Shown here in pieces: positions 32,976-45,865 of a DNA stretch of 64,000 bases; position 1 is the stretch's first letter; each line of letters starts with the position of its first letter. A model generated the notes under the pieces. The model did no database searches, was not told the DNA's origin, and saw only the letters and a list, made by a program, of their open reading frames with translations. Origin of the DNA: Ascaphus truei (lineage: Eukaryota; Chordata; Amphibia; Anura; Ascaphidae); the NCBI GenBank assembly GCA_036426205.1, contig CM071571.1, positions 108,287,257-108,351,256 of the forward strand, in the 5' to 3' direction. A program made the position numbers and the translations under genes.

Positions 32976-35148
32976 ATACATACATAGAATGTGCAATACC
33001 AATTTTGAGACTTTTTATGAATGAGGATATTTTTGGGACTAACCAGTGCTCCTAATTTATTTCTCTGTTGTATATTTTCATTGGTATGTTCATTATTAAT
33101 GTTTACATTATACAGTTGGTCATTATAATGTACCATTAAAAGACATACATATTTTTTATTGTATATTGTTTAGCCCTGTATCTCCTTAAGTTGGGACTAG
33201 TTAATGTAATTTGGGAATCGTCGATGCCCATCCCATATCATTAAGGGGAAGGGAGGAATTGTATTTAAAAAATATACAGTAAATAGCATTGCACTTTCCT
33301 CCCAGATAGTTCCAGAGGTTGTACATTCATTGTTAGCCCCTGAGTTCAGTTCAAGTTTCTGTAACTCCCGTTATACCTTGCTGTTGAGAGCTAAGCCACA
33401 GGTACCACAAAAGAGATATATTGATAAGAGTAAGGGAGTGGGAAGCAAAGTCTCCTCAGACATAGCAAAAATTACCCCATTATCACCAAAGCAGGAGGAT
33501 CAAAGGCATTGGAGAAAAAAGAAACCCGGAACAAAGGGGTGTGCAACAAGGTATGTCTTATTGAAAGTTAATTTGTGGTCTATTTGAATCTAAAACTAAC
33601 AACCCCTTTATCCCCTGTACCCAATTTTCCAACTATATCTGTCCGTGACATGTGCTCACAAGTGGAATTTTTATTCGCTAAATGTTGCCAAAGCTTTTCC
33701 CCTATGTCTCTTTGGCAATTTTACAATTAACAATCACTATTTTCATCAATATTTTGTAAACATGAGAGCATATAAGAGCTACAGTATACACAGTTTAGTA
33801 GCATCCATTTCTTGTCCTGACAAATCTGATGGTTCTCTCACAGCACTGTGACAGGTGGTGCCCCACCCTAGTGATCTTGCATACCCAAATGGTTGGTTGA
33901 AGGGATGCTGTGTTCAGCATTTGTCCCACTGTATTGCATATAACAGTAATGCTCATACTATTCCTGACCTTCAGGAGTGGATATAGGATTAATCAGGAAC
34001 CAAGTGATACTGACTTTCACACTCACCCACTGGGCATATACCTGCCCATAGAGGCTGAGGCCTGTCTTGCAGCAGGATCCTCAACCTTGCACAATCACTG
34101 TATATTGATCAGTACAATCCTCACTTGACTCAATCACTCAGATTCAGAAGTAGTACTGCTGCTAACAAGTTCCAACTTGACTTCAAATCGACCAATATTC
34201 ACCTGTCATGCAAACTTGTGCAGACATTTTGAACCTCTCTAATTGTGAATATTCCCATTTATATTTATCAAAGGCTTTGTTCAACAATTTTATTCTCATA
34301 TTTAAAGCTGTGTGCCTATAACATTAAAAATATGTTTTCAAGCAGCTACATACTGTATCAAGATTTTAGATGCTAAACTATTTGAGGCTATGGATTAATA
34401 TCTCCCTTGAGTTCCAAATTATTCAGACTGCTTTCTGTTCCAATTATTCAATTCAAGGGAATTATGCATTTGGCAATGATTCATTCCTGTTATTAACTTT
34501 GAATAGGATAACATTAAAGAGATCTTAAGTATACAGTACTCCAAATGCACATGATAGGATATGAAATAAAATGAAGTGCATTTGGTTTTAAAAGTAATCT
34601 AAAAATGTAAATTATTTTTCTTAGAACCTTTAATATTTTCTTTAGTGGTATCTGTAAAATTAATTTAAGATTGAGTTAATCTAGTATAATCAAGTGATGC
34701 ACATAGGTTAATTTATCTGCAATCATTAACAATTGTTGTACAGTATGTTTCCCCAAGTATATTCAGTTAATTCTAGTTTAAGAATGCAATGAACAGTCTG
34801 CATGAATGATATTAGTGTCCTTACTGTAACTCCACTAAGTATAAACATTATAATATTACTAATGTAACTTATATTCGTAACAGTTACACATTATATCATG
34901 ACTACTTACATATATTTAATGCAGTGTATTACTTTATTCCTCTTACAACAATACTTAATAAAAGATCATCAAGATGTTTAAACTCCATGAAGGAAAACTG
35001 AAATGCACAGGTGACAGTTTTACCATTCATATGCAATCACTATTGCTGCTTGTTCATGAATCCCTCCTAAAGTCTCAAATTCTGGGGGGAATTAGCATGA
35101 TTTAAATATTAATCCTGTGTTGTAATTGCCATTACATTCACTACAGTA
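32976..35148. other. No recognised feature
   Basis: AT-rich sequence without a convincing coding frame, known repeat end or RNA gene. It may be ancient repeat or unique intergenic DNA. Confidence 0.5.
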
Positions 35149-35523
35149 CTGATGCAGCGGCCGTTATTCGAACACATCACGGCGCCGATTTCGAGTTCTC
35201 TGCTGTTCCCCACGCAGCATGAACGCGGCCAATCGCCCCAGGCACCCGCGCTTATCGCGATTGCTTTGTTTGAATTTCATGGATTCTGTTTCTTCGTTTG
35301 CAATAAAATGGATGAATTGTAATGTGTACAGTACTGTGCTACTGTGCTACTGTGCTACTGTGTCAATTTCATGTTTTTAAAAGTCAGAACACTAAAATTC
35401 ATTTTTCTGCACACGCCACGCTCGCATCTTAGTGCGGGAAGGCTGGAATTCATCCCGCGATTTCAAATCGAGATTCCGGTGTACATGACGCGTAAAGTGT
35501 TTGAATAACGGCCGCTGCATCAG
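35149..35523 (+). mobile_element. MITE 'M2', copy 1 (375 bp, TA duplication)
   Basis: CTGATGCAGCGGCCGTTATT at the left and its complement at the right, flanked by TA. The terminal match extends through TCGAACAC/GTGTTTGAA. A CTACTGTGCTACTGTG decamer run is internal. The reverse-oriented second copy is at 56834-57200. TA flanks suggest Tc1/mariner-type mobilisation. Confidence 0.92.
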
Positions 35524-36716
35524 TAGATCGACTTTATTAATAAACAAGAACATATACTATAGTTCGGCTAGTGTTAGTAGGGTATTTGAGGGAAGCTAGC
35601 AGCTATTATAATTGAATGAAGCCATTACTAAATTTGTTCTATGATCTTTAAATATGGGTGGGTACAAAATATGTACACACCTTTTGCATGCATTAGTAAA
35701 CGTTGCAAATTTTTGTGGTTCGGCTCCAAAGATTGCATTGATCCAAAAGTTCTGAACAAGTTCGCTTGACATTAAAAACTTAACGGCATTGCATGTTTGA
35801 GCAATTTAGATTACTAGTTCTGCTTTTGGAATGATGATAGGACTTTTTTTGCTGACATTCGAATTCGCTGAGAATGGGACATTTCTTTGCAACCAAGAAT
35901 GTTCGTGGCTTGGGTTTAACAAATAGAAACTTCCTTCAAGTGTATGAAATACCACCGGCCACCACAGTACATTTGATTCGCCCAGAAGTTCCAGACCCGG
36001 AAATATAGGTTTTGCTAGAGCGGAAGATACGATCTCAAACCAACCTTAAAACATGTGGGACACCAAGAACATATTGTATGCTAAAAGGATAGACAAAGCT
36101 TATTGTAATGACTCCTTTTAGCATAAATCTTAGGTATGCCCTTTAAAAAAAAAAAAACCAGGTCTTCCCCTCTCTCTTTTTTTTCTCCCTTCCCCATCTT
36201 TCCCTTCTCACCCCATTTTCTCTCTCCCATCCCTCCTCCTCTCTGCCTCTTTTCGACTACCTCTTTTCTCTCTCTCATCAAGGAATTCGAGGTTCGAATT
36301 TTGCCCCATTTGCCATCAATTTCTGAACTTTAATAAAGAGTAGGCACAGAGCTGCTATTTTGCAGTATAACTGCATCTTTTTAACAATGTGGGTCTTTTT
36401 GTTAAACCTTTAAGTGCCAAATGTTTGATCAACTTTTACAAGGTTTTCAAACTTTTTGGAAAGTTTGACAGAAACAGTGAAGAAGCAAATCTAGGCAAAT
36501 CTCACATCTGTATTGTACTCTTTCACTGCGGCTTTGGTTCTAAAAAAAAATGTCATACTGTTGTTCTGCTGCAACTGTATTGTTTTGGGATCTAAAAAAA
36601 AAATTAAATAAAAATAAGCAGGAAAATGTATTTAAATGTCTAAATCTTAATATAGCCTACCCATGAAATAGGGTATACTGTAGGTTACATTAAGGCAAAA
36701 TCCCCTTGAACCTTTT
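35524..36716. other. No recognised gene; CT-rich tract
   Basis: Contains a run of A then a CT-rich tract (36138-36285), which gives artificial open frames of low complexity on both strands. Nothing else stands out. Confidence 0.5.
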
Positions 36717-37627
36717 GGGCCTATTCTATAAGCCTTAATAAGCCACTTATCGAGGCCTTTTTGGCCAAAATGCCTACTGCTCTTCAGTAAGTCTCGATAA
36801 GTGGGTAATAAAGGCCTAAATGGCCAATTTCTTTCAGCCGTCCAAAAGACATCGCCGGGTGAGCAGCGATAAGCCCCTTATCATGAAGGTGCTGAAACTC
36901 GTGCAATTCTAGTAGCCTCGATTAGTTTATTGAGACTAATTATGGCTTTAGTGGCGAGTTACTCCCAAAATCCTCACGCCAGGAAAAGTTGGTGTGAAGC
37001 TGCGGAGAACCTGCTGAGATGACGTCGAGAGAGGACTTAGAAAACAAAATACTTTTTTTCTGCATTGGATTGATGCCGGGAGTCTCCTTAGCTGATACCC
37101 ATTAATATCAGTACCGGAGACCCCCCGGCATGAATCCCATGCAATAAAAATGCATTTACAGACAACTTCATTACCTTAGCGGCTAACCGCTTAGGCAATG
37201 CCTTCATAACTACCAGTGCCATCTTTATTGTGGGTAGCGGGGGTGGGTGAAGGAGTATTTGGTCCTTGGTGGGGGTTTAGACTTTGCGTGGGGGTTACGG
37301 GTGGAGTTAACCCCTTCATTACTTTTGCGGTTAATACGCCTAAGGTAATGAAGGTGTTAACCCCTCCCGTTACCCACCCGGTAGGTATAAACACCCACCA
37401 AGGGCCAAATACCAACTTCACCCATCCTCGCTACCCACAATAAACATTCAAAACACAACAACACTACTACCCACCTCTACCCCCAACAACCCCCCACAAA
37501 ACATACAGTACAGTACATTAATGGGCAAAATAACAATTATCCAGATATGGATAATAGCTCATTTGCCCATTATAAAATCAAACATTAGCCAGCAGCATAA
37601 ATTAAGTAAATAAAACTTTCTACTTAC

Positions 37628-37684
37628 CCCTGCCATCATGAAGGGCATCCTCATCAGCATTCTCATGTCCTTGTCCTCTGTTGC
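37628..37684 (-). other. Exon-like cassette with consensus splice sites
   Basis: On the minus strand ATTCTTGCAG, then 57 bases (exactly 19 codons) with GAGGACAAGGACATGAGAAT and CCCTTCATGATGGCAGGG, then GTAAGTA. Both splice consensus matches are strong. It is the best preserved of the cassette series. Confidence 0.5.
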
Positions 37685-37873
37685 CTGCAAGAATACATGA
37701 AAAAATACAATATAATGGCCCATAACCCCTTAACTGTAATATGGGCATGATAAGCCCTGATAGCACTCAATGGTCAACCTAATAAAAATTATTAAGGCCA
37801 AAAATACACAAGAATAAAATCAATACACAAGCACCTAAACACCCCAACAATAAAATAATGAAAAAGCATAATA

Positions 37874-38196
37874 CAGGCATACCCTGCATTAACGTACGCA
37901 ATGAGATGTATGTAAAGCGAAAATGTACTTAAAGTGAAGCACTACCTTTTTCCACTTATTGATGCATGTACTGTACTGCAATCGTCATATACATGCATAA
38001 CTGATGTAAATAACGCATTTGTAACAGGCTCTATAGTCTCCCCGCTTGCGCACAGCTTCAGTACAGGTAGGGAGCCGGTATTGCTGTTCAGGACATGCTG
38101 ACAGGCGCATGCGTGAGCTGCTGTTTGCCTACTGGGCGATATGTACTTACTCGTGAGTGTACTTAAAGTGAGTGTACTTAAAGCGGGGTATGCATG
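37874..38196 (+). mobile_element. MITE 'M3' (~323 bp, TA duplication)
   Basis: CAGGCATACCCTGCATTAAC at the left is mirrored by the right end, which reads CATGCATACCCCGCTTTAAG in complement. TA flanks both sides. It is nested in the half-element above, so it is younger than it. Internal CACTTAAAGT-type words (ACTTAAAGTGA) repeat near both ends. Confidence 0.8.
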
Positions 38197-38756
38197 TAGT
38201 ACACATGACTAAAAATGTCTATCACCATAACAGCAAAAGAATAAAAATGATGTTATTCCAAAATTTATGAAAAAAATTAAATAAAACACCTATCCAACCA
38301 ATTCAAGAAATAAAACCACTATCCAACATATCAATTAAATAAATAAAACCACTAGCCAATAAAACAATGAAATAAATAAAACCACTAGCTAACAAAACAA
38401 TTAATTAATTTAAAATGCTAACCATTCCTAGAATATACTAAAAACAAGCCATCCAAATTCCAAATAATTTCATTCAAACAATAAACAGAAATAGAATAAA
38501 TACCAATCAAATGAAAACAAACATTTGCCAAAAAATGCATTGCCTGTCACTGTATTTATCTGAACCCTCACAGATTACTACATTATCAGTCAATGGGTAG
38601 CAAAACATAAAAAGTAATAAATACAATCAAAACACCTGAAAAAAGATAATTACATTCATTCAATATTTACAGTATCTTGGCTTTAGAAGTCTTTGTGACA
38701 GGCAGGGGTAACCAGGCTATACAATAAAGGTTAAGCCTATCTGGTTAGCTCTGGAC

Positions 38757-40210
38757 ACCATGGGTCCCTGGCAGCTACCTAGCACCATAAGCCAGGGGCA
38801 AGGTATCATTGCATGTATAAGTTAAAGTGTCCCCTGCTTTTCCACTTTTCATGTTCCCTTTGACCAAGAGTCCTGAAACTTTAGGAGTGAAAGTTTTAGG
38901 TGGGTATTTGGGCGAAAATGTATTTGTTTTATTTGCAGGACTTTGGGGGGCAAATTACTGGAAGTCTCCTAATTTTTTCTGGCATGCAGGCATGATTTGT
39001 GGATACACGAGGAGAATTACACTGGGGCTATCTGCTACACTCCCTTATATAGGGCTTGTGCATATGTTACATTGAGGGGCTGGCAGCCAATTAGAGCATG
39101 GATTGTGATTGTGCAGCCAATGGGAATCGTGCCTATGAGTTTGAAACCCAGCAACCGATTTCCTGGCTAGTCCAATACCCCCTGTGGTCCCGTTTCAAGG
39201 ATTGGACTTCGGCTGAAGTGGATCCCAGTGGCAGGAACAGCAGGGAGAGTAGTAGGGGTCAGAGGCAGGCGGCAGATTGAGTAGTCAGGTAACAAGCAAA
39301 GGTCGGCAACAAGGAGACTGGAACAGGATGATAGCAATAGCTAGCACAGCAGTAAACAAAGGAACCTTGCAGGAGCTAAGGAACCAGTATAAACAGGCAA
39401 GGGAGGTTTATATATGCAGGCTGAGAGGTGGAGCATAGGTGCAGAGGTGTCAGGTATCAGGGTCTGGAATGTTTCTTAGTTTAGCAGCAGCAATCCCAGT
39501 GGACAAGTATAGGTATTGCAGGCTAGAACAAGACATTGAGAGTGGTAGCAGTCCCGGTGGCCAAGCATGGGTACAGCAGGCTAGAGAATATGACATCCCG
39601 AAACATCTGGGTCTAGGTGAAAAAAGGCTTTATATGAAGATAAGGATAGAAAGATAGAAGATATCTATGAAGACAGCAATTTCACAGCCCTTCCCCCTCA
39701 CCATGTGCCACAAACCTGCATATCTTTGCAATTAGCACAGGGAGTCCCATTACTTGGGCTGGTGGCATTGAAATGCTAATCCACATCTGGCTGTATGGAC
39801 ATTAATACATAATGTATAAAACACAATAAACCATACTTTAATATAGTATAAACCTTTGGTGACCTTATATATGTGTGGGACCTGCGTCTGGGATACCTGG
39901 GCTTGAAAACTAGGAGTCTGGGGGACACTGTATAGCCCAGTATAATTCTCCTCGTGTATCCACAAATCATGCCTGCACAACAGGGAGAATGTAGGGACTT
40001 CCAGTAACTCAGCCCCCCGAAGTCCTGCAAACAAAACGAATAAATGTGTGCCCAAATATCCCACCTAAAATTTACACTCCTGAAGTTTTACGACTCTGGG
40101 ACAAAGGGAACATGAAAAGTGGAAAAGCAGGGGTCACTTGAACTTTTACATGTAATGATACCTGTCCCCTGGCTTATGGTGCTAGGTAGCTGCCAGGGAA
40201 CCATGATTCA
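38757..40210. repeat. Inverted repeat pair (~270 bp arms) around an LTR-like centre
   Basis: CCATGGGTCCCTGGCAGCTA...GATTTGTGGATACACGAGGA (38757-39023) is mirrored at 39945-40205. Between them, the minus strand reads GCATATATAAACCTCCC (TATA-like, ~39405) followed by a CT-rich U5-like stretch, suggesting a minus-strand Gypsy-type LTR at about 39100-39500. LTR ends are not resolved. Confidence 0.65.
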
Positions 40211-41037
40211 AAGGGAATACAGTACAGAATGCATTAACTGGCCCACTGGGCTTACATAGTTAACCCCACACACACGGTTCCTATTTTTAAAAACCCTATA
40301 GGGGACAGTATAAGGGGAACAGAATTACAGGGCAATACGGTAATGTACAATATTAGACCCAAGAGCTGACACTCTCGGCCTTTGACATACGGTTTCAGGG
40401 GCAGCCAGCCGGGCATCACCTTTATTAATGAAGGCCGGCTACCCCCTGCTGTCCCAATAACTATATCTAGTGATAAACAATAAACATAAACAGATTATCT
40501 TGCAGCACCATACATTTTAAAGAGACTTGCCTCTCTACCTGCACTGCAGTTCTTAAATCCAACTTCTTCTTCAAGATATTTTATTATTCAAATCCTAAAT
40601 TCACTAAACAGTGACAAGTACATAAAATACTGTCTAGAGTTGATTTCAACCTTATTGTTTTACACCTATAATTCATGTGTTTTTTTAGCCTCTTCACACA
40701 ATTTTGCACTTAAGGTGTTGATGTCTTTCATAGCAATACTAAATTTGTCTTTTGTTTACAGTATCTGACAGTGTGGAGAAGAGCTGGGTCCTGTGACAGT
40801 TGCATCAGTGGCAGAAGTGATCTTGCTGTCATGTAATGAGGTTTCAATCTGAGATTACAATACATTAACATTTTTAGGGTTCTTATAAACAAAATAATGC
40901 TTTCATAACCAAATTGCTATGAGATTCATGATCTGCATGACTTATTTGCAAATAAGAGAAGCAAAATACACATAGGGGGCTGATGATGCTAAAAAATTTT
41001 TTTATGGATGCCTTAAAGTTCTACCATTCCAAGTTTA
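40211..41037. other. No recognised feature
   Basis: No coding frame or repeat structure that I can support. Confidence 0.45.
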
Positions 41038-41167
41038 GGGGCTTATTCTATATTTGCTAGAGCTGCTGATCAGACCATATTCGGACAAATTTCCCCATTA
41101 ATTTCAATGGGGAGATCTGTCCAAAAACAGTTCTGTTGGGTGCTTTGGAGGATATAGAATAAGCCCC
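41038..41167 (+). mobile_element. 130 bp MITE, Harbinger-type ends (TTA duplication)
   Basis: GGGGCTTATTCTATA at 41038 and its complement ending at 41167, with TTA on both sides. The centre (TTTCCCCATTAATTTCAATG) is itself palindromic. GGGG termini plus a TWA duplication fit PIF/Harbinger-derived MITEs. The end resembles that of the giant element and of 36717 and 54674. Confidence 0.85.
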
Positions 41168-41621
41168 TTAGTCTGTCATAAGCAAAGAAAAGGCAGACAT
41201 TTAGCTGAAGTTGTCCATGTGTGATAGATAAATAAATAAATACGGCATTCACAAATTTATACTGATTCTATGAAAAGGTTTACAGCAGCATTGTTACCAT
41301 GACAGCAGGCACTCAAGACTAATGATCATCGTCCTTATTAAGATGGAAATAATCTATTCTAGACATTCTATTTTTACAATATAATTTGCTATATGTGAAT
41401 TAGGGTCTACAGTTTAGTGAAAATATTAATTTTATTGAATTTCACATGAACATATCATATACTAGCTAACAAATACCTGGGGAAAATAGTCACTTAACCC
41501 ATAAATGTCTTTTTCTACATTGTTAATAATGCTTTGCGTCACTGAAAAACATAAGCAGCTGTAATATTACAAAACAGTAGCAAACAGCAACACTCTTTGG
41601 CTGCTCTTCAGCAGCTGCCAA

Positions 41622-41902
41622 AGTTTGATGCCTTTGGGGTGACTCAGGTGTTATGTCCCAAAGATTCTTTGTTAGAAATGACAAAATCAGCATACAATAC
41701 CGCAGTAAGACATGCATGGGGGAGGGGCTGATTGACTCAGGTGGTCATTGAAGTGGCTCTTGTCCTCATTCCGTTAACCCCTTCTATGCTGCTTTGATGA
41801 ACAGGGGAAGTGAAGGTATATTGGGGAGCCTCTCTCAAGGAGACACCTTTGGGGCAATTCAGGTATTATGTCCCATAGATTCTTTGGTAGAAATGTCTGT
41901 CA
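41622..41902 (+). repeat. Two short direct repeats
   Basis: CCTTTGGGG..A.TCAGGT.TTATGTCCCA.AGATTCTTTG occurs at about 41630-41675 and 41847-41892. It may be internal duplication of an LTR leader or a satellite remnant. Confidence 0.6.
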
Positions 41903-42060
41903 CGGACAACCAGAGCTCACTTTGGGATCAATGCACCAGACAGGACAAAGTAGTTCAATAAAGTGTTTTTATTCTAGTCAGCACCAGCAAGCACAACACA
42001 AAAACACAGACCAGAGCTAATCTCAGTGACAAAAGTGCATTCATGGGGAATTCTAGGTGA
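41898..42060 (-). mobile_element. LTR 3'-end fragment (minus)
   Basis: On the minus strand GAATAAAAACAC (polyadenylation signal) precedes TTTGTCCTGTCTGGTGC and ends CCGTGACA. The same order, AATAAA, TTTGTCCTGTCTGGTGC, CTGTGACA, occurs on the plus strand at 53260-53348, so both are 3' LTR ends of one Gypsy-like family. Confidence 0.6.
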
Positions 42061-42069
42061 TGAGTGGAT

Positions 42070-42482
42070 AAGGGCATTTTTTTGTTGTTGCAGATTTGTA
42101 TTCTCAGTGGATGGGACGGTTCCTTTTGTGCGGGAATTTCAGTGGATCAATCACAGAAAGAGAGATATGCATATTGCAAATTTGTTAGTATTACCAATAC
42201 ACGCCATGGATTCTGCATCCCGTGGACGGATTTGTAGAATCCAATCCGCAGACTCAGCAATCCGTTGGCGGATTCTGAAGAATCCGTCAATTGATTGCTG
42301 AATCCTCGGACTGGATTGTACAAATCCATCGCTGGGTTGTGGAATTCGTGCAGGGTATTAGTAGTAATAATAGAAAATCTGCAAAACGCAAATCATCATT
42401 TTTGACATTGATCCTCTGAAATCTGCGGCACAAAGGAACCGGCCGCTCCGATGCAGATCCAAATTCGCAAAAAAAAAGAGCC
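42070..42482. mobile_element. ~410 bp foldback with internal GGATTC repeats
   Basis: GGGCATTTTTTTGTTGTTGC and CAGATTTGTA at the left mirror AAATTCGCAAAAAAAAAGAG at the right; GACGGTTCCTTTTGTGC mirrors GCACAAAGGAACCGGCC. The centre has many GGATTC/GAATCC words (ATCCGCAGACT, ATCCGTTGGC). Probably a MITE; no clear target duplication. Confidence 0.7.
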
Positions 42483-43244
42483 AATTTCTACTCATGACGC
42501 ACTCTGTTAATATAACTATTATATTGATTCTGTCAACTTTGAGGCATTAGTGATGGAAGTAGTCTCTCTTATCTTTGTATACAGTGCAGGTCAAACCAGC
42601 AAAAGGTCATAAAATGCTAGTGTTGTAACCTACTGTAATAGACTCTTACAGCAGCATTGCTTTATTACAGCCATGTCCTCTGTTTTTAAACTGTTCTTTA
42701 TATTCAGTTATACAGTATGAGGCTAGTTTAATTAAATAAATATTTTTTCTTATCTTGGATAAGTGCGCAGAAATTTTTTTTAAATCAAACTAGAATATCT
42801 GAAAAAGAACAAGTTCAAAGAATATAATTGACATTTTTTACATTAGTCTTGCTTTTTCTTCTTTCAGAACTTTGCCACTAAAAATCACGATATTCGTTTG
42901 AAACTAAGTACAAAAATGTATTAAGTCCTGTAATTCAGTTTGCTTTGTCATTACATTGCCACTTCAATCATTCATATGAAAGACCTATATTTCTTATTTC
43001 TGATGCAATGAAAGCTCGTTACAGCCAATTTATTAAAGGTAAAAATTCAAGTAGAATAGATCACTTCAATTTACAGGGGTACTGTGTGGGCTAAAAGGCA
43101 GAACATTCAAGCGCAACTACCGTTTTAAATGAAATTAAACCATGTGAACACACTGGTGGAAATAAAAGTAATACAGTTATACAGTCCTCTGAATTTGTGC
43201 TGCTCCAGAAGTGGACTCAATCCAAATCCGTGTAAGAATGCAGA
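42483..43244. other. No recognised feature
   Basis: AT-rich, no coding frame of interest. Confidence 0.45.
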
Positions 43245-43680
43245 AACAGAATATCAGGAGCGCATACATATCCTGCTGCATATAGAAATGAAAAAATGCA
43301 TGTAGTGCAATACCGTTTTCAGAATAAGTAAAAGTATTACAAAATAGATAACACACTCACATATTCCGTTAGTGATATAGGCAGTGCGGTTGTGTGGAGT
43401 AACCAACTCGTGTATACAATCTCGTGGCGATGTCCGTCAGGGCCAGAAGACCACCCAGGATCAGGCAATGGAGGAAAGACAGCACTCCCTCTTTCACTGG
43501 TAATCCACCCGCGGCAGCCGTTCACAGGGGAAGATCGTAATGTCCAGGGAAGGAAGAACCACATCTTGGCCAGGAAATCCTCCAATTAGTCCACCAACCA
43601 CTTGGTAGTCCTCAAACATTCTGCGTTGCTCACCCTATGCTTATTGCTCCATTAGAGCATCCTCAGAGGTTAAATCTGAT
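43245..43680 (-). other. PLE leader-like segment with decayed hammerhead (minus)
   Basis: Minus-strand CTCTGAGGATGCTCTAATGG, AGCAATAAGCATAGGG (43669-43622) keeps the order box / stem II (GCTC..GAGC) / AATAA / GCATAG, i.e. a worn hammerhead with CTGAGGA and a lost GAAA. Downstream GAGCGCATACATATCC resembles other leaders that carry such motifs in this window. Confidence 0.4.
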
Positions 43681-43689
43681 GTCCTAATC

Positions 43690-44410
43690 TTAATCTAATC
43701 AGAGATGAACATGAAACACAGACAGAGTTCAATGCACATCCAGAGAAACTTTATACACGATACAGTGCCTAAATATATATATATATATGTATGTGTTTCA
43801 TGTTCATCTCTGGTTTTAAATGTATATTGCCATGCTCAGTAGCACTCCTCTGTGACACTTATACGCTTATATATATGTTGTGGTTATTTTGGGGGTTCAA
43901 TATGATCTTGTGGGTGTTCTATATGTCTTACAATTCTTGTTCAGCTGGTCTTAGCTGATTGGAGGGTGGCAACCTCCTACCTAATTTAAGATCACCCCCT
44001 CCCACTTTTAAATGGTTAAAAGCTCACTCCATAGCATCTCCCACTCTCAGGGGAACTTGCCTGCTTGCAGTGTGATTGTGACAAATCTAATAGAGTGCTT
44101 TTCCTGGTAATGTACAGGTTAATAAAAGCTTCAATCAGACTTAGAACTTTGCAACTAATTTTGACAGATTTATTATAAATCATTCTTCCTGGCAATGCAC
44201 AGGTTACTAAGAATTTATATTAGTGTAGGGACCCTTGAGGTGTATTCTGCCGTGCAGTGGCTCAGGGGATTACAACAATTTGGCCAAAATGTTAAACTAA
44301 AAGACCATTTTATTTAATAGATATCAATACATGTATATTTAGGCACTGTACCGTGTATAAAGTTTCACTGGATGTGCATTGAGCTTTGTCTGTGTTTCAT
44401 GTTCGTCTCT
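43690..44410. repeat. Foldback with ~75 bp arms
   Basis: GAACATGAAACACAGACAGA...TTATACACGATACAGTGCCTAAATATA (43705-43775) is mirrored at 44335-44408. The interior (43835-44010) is a diverged relative of the PLE 5' segment at 9295-9547, sharing GCCA.GCTCA.TAGCACTCC and CAGCTG words. Confidence 0.75.
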
Positions 44411-44793
44411 GGTTTTAAATATAAAAAGATTAACACACAGGGCCCACATTCGAGCATGAAAACGTTTGCTGTGAGTATTAATATTTGTTTTTACTACTGA
44501 CAGAAAAAGAAAAAATGGATACCAGCACCGACGCATTACATCATAAAAATACATCAGTTGAAGAGCATCATCAACATGAACCTACGGTGATTTTAAAGGT
44601 GAAGAAGCAATATTTAACGCAAAACCAACTCTCATAACCTCCTGAATTTGTATATAACACAAAACAATCCAGTTCATGCTCATCAACAGTATTACCATAA
44701 CTGCTCATTTGTCATCTTCATGCTTTGCAATGCCTGATAAACATTTACAAAATAAGCAACGCAGCGCAAGAAGTCATGAAATAGTATCTAATA

Positions 44794-45190
44794 CTGCACC
44801 GACACACTTTATTCGAGCAAATACCCTGTATGTACCTGGCAGATACCTGGAATGCGCCGCTCCTCACCTCTGACAAGCCCCGTTGCGTTTGCCTTCCCAG
44901 CCTGGGTTCATGCCTGGCTGACGGGCGGCTGATCTGTTAAATGATAATGATTAGGATTTAATAGGCTGCAATGCTTCGCGTGTCTACCAGATGGCATAAA
45001 TTCATGAATTGTAATGCAGTATATATATATATACTGTGCAGTATTGCAGCCAGCGGGAATAAAATGCTTCAATCCCTGCCTGGAAAATACCTCAATGCAC
45101 TCGGGCAGAAAACAGTCACAAACCTCAATACACCCGGGTATACCCGAATTCGTGGGACTAGCCGAGCTCGAATAAAGTGTGTCGCCAGTG
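44794..45190 (-). mobile_element. MITE 'M1', copy c (397 bp)
   Basis: Reverse-oriented relative of the two PLE-embedded copies: starts CTGCACCGACACACTTTATT and ends with the complement of CACTGGCGACACAC, with TA at 44792-44793 and 45191-45192. The short frames across it are incidental. Confidence 0.92.
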
Positions 45191-45192
45191 TA

Positions 45193-45865
45193 TATATCAC
45201 CCACCACCATGTATGCAATCTGCATCCAGCACTACATTATCTTCTTTGCTATTACCACCTAATTCCATTTTTCCAGTCATGCACTCGTCAAGCAGGCTGG
45301 AAATGCAGGAGTAAGCCAACTCAGAGATCCCTTGATGCCAGTCTTCACAAATTATCCACAACATTTACAAGTGTGGCTATTTTTTCTTTTTTACATGATT
45401 TTTTTAAAAGTGTGAATGTGTGATGGAAGTTTTACATTAATGTAAGCTTTATTTTTTTATAGCCTCCCGTCATCTCCAATGATGGGTCAGGTGGTTTCGG
45501 TAATGAATTGTATAAGGAAAGGAATACAGTGGATGATAACTTTCCGTCCAATCAACATTTAACAAAGATTCACCAAGAGAAAAAAAGGTGACAGTGAGAT
45601 ATCTGAACAAACACTGAATCTTACTACTCATATATTGCCTTATAAAAGCTTAACTCCTCATTCTGATTCCTCACTGATTGCAGTAAATGATACATGAATG
45701 CAATAAAACGTAAGTGCCATAAGTGATACTGATGAAATTGCAGTATAGTGCATCCTAAACAACCCACAAGCCACGAAAGGAAAATGTCTTCAAAGAAGTA
45801 ACTGATATTCTGATAGATGAGGTAAGTAAACAGCATATTATATTAATATGAAGACATCCACACAT
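45193..45865. other. No recognised feature
   Basis: Flanks between the MITE and the LINE; no gene seen on either strand. Confidence 0.45.

Larger units (their letters stand above)
36717..38690 (+). mobile_element. Half-element of the giant-palindrome family, end present
   Basis: Begins GGGCCTATTCTATAAGCC, a variant of the giant element's terminus, then AAGCCACTTATCGAGGCC-like hairpin words, CCGGGAGTCTCC...GGAGACCCCCCGGCAT foldback (37077-37135), hairpins at 37167-37207 and 37310-37362, an exon-like cassette and a TA-flanked MITE. Collinear with 31030-32570. No right-hand terminus found. Confidence 0.75.

Noticed and set aside
36138..36333. Low-complexity frames on both strands
   Set aside because: Come from a simple CT/GA tract.
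44971..45423. 150-codon plus-strand frame
   Set aside because: Most of it is MITE M1 sequence read through; no domain, and it does not extend as an ORF in the other M1 copies.
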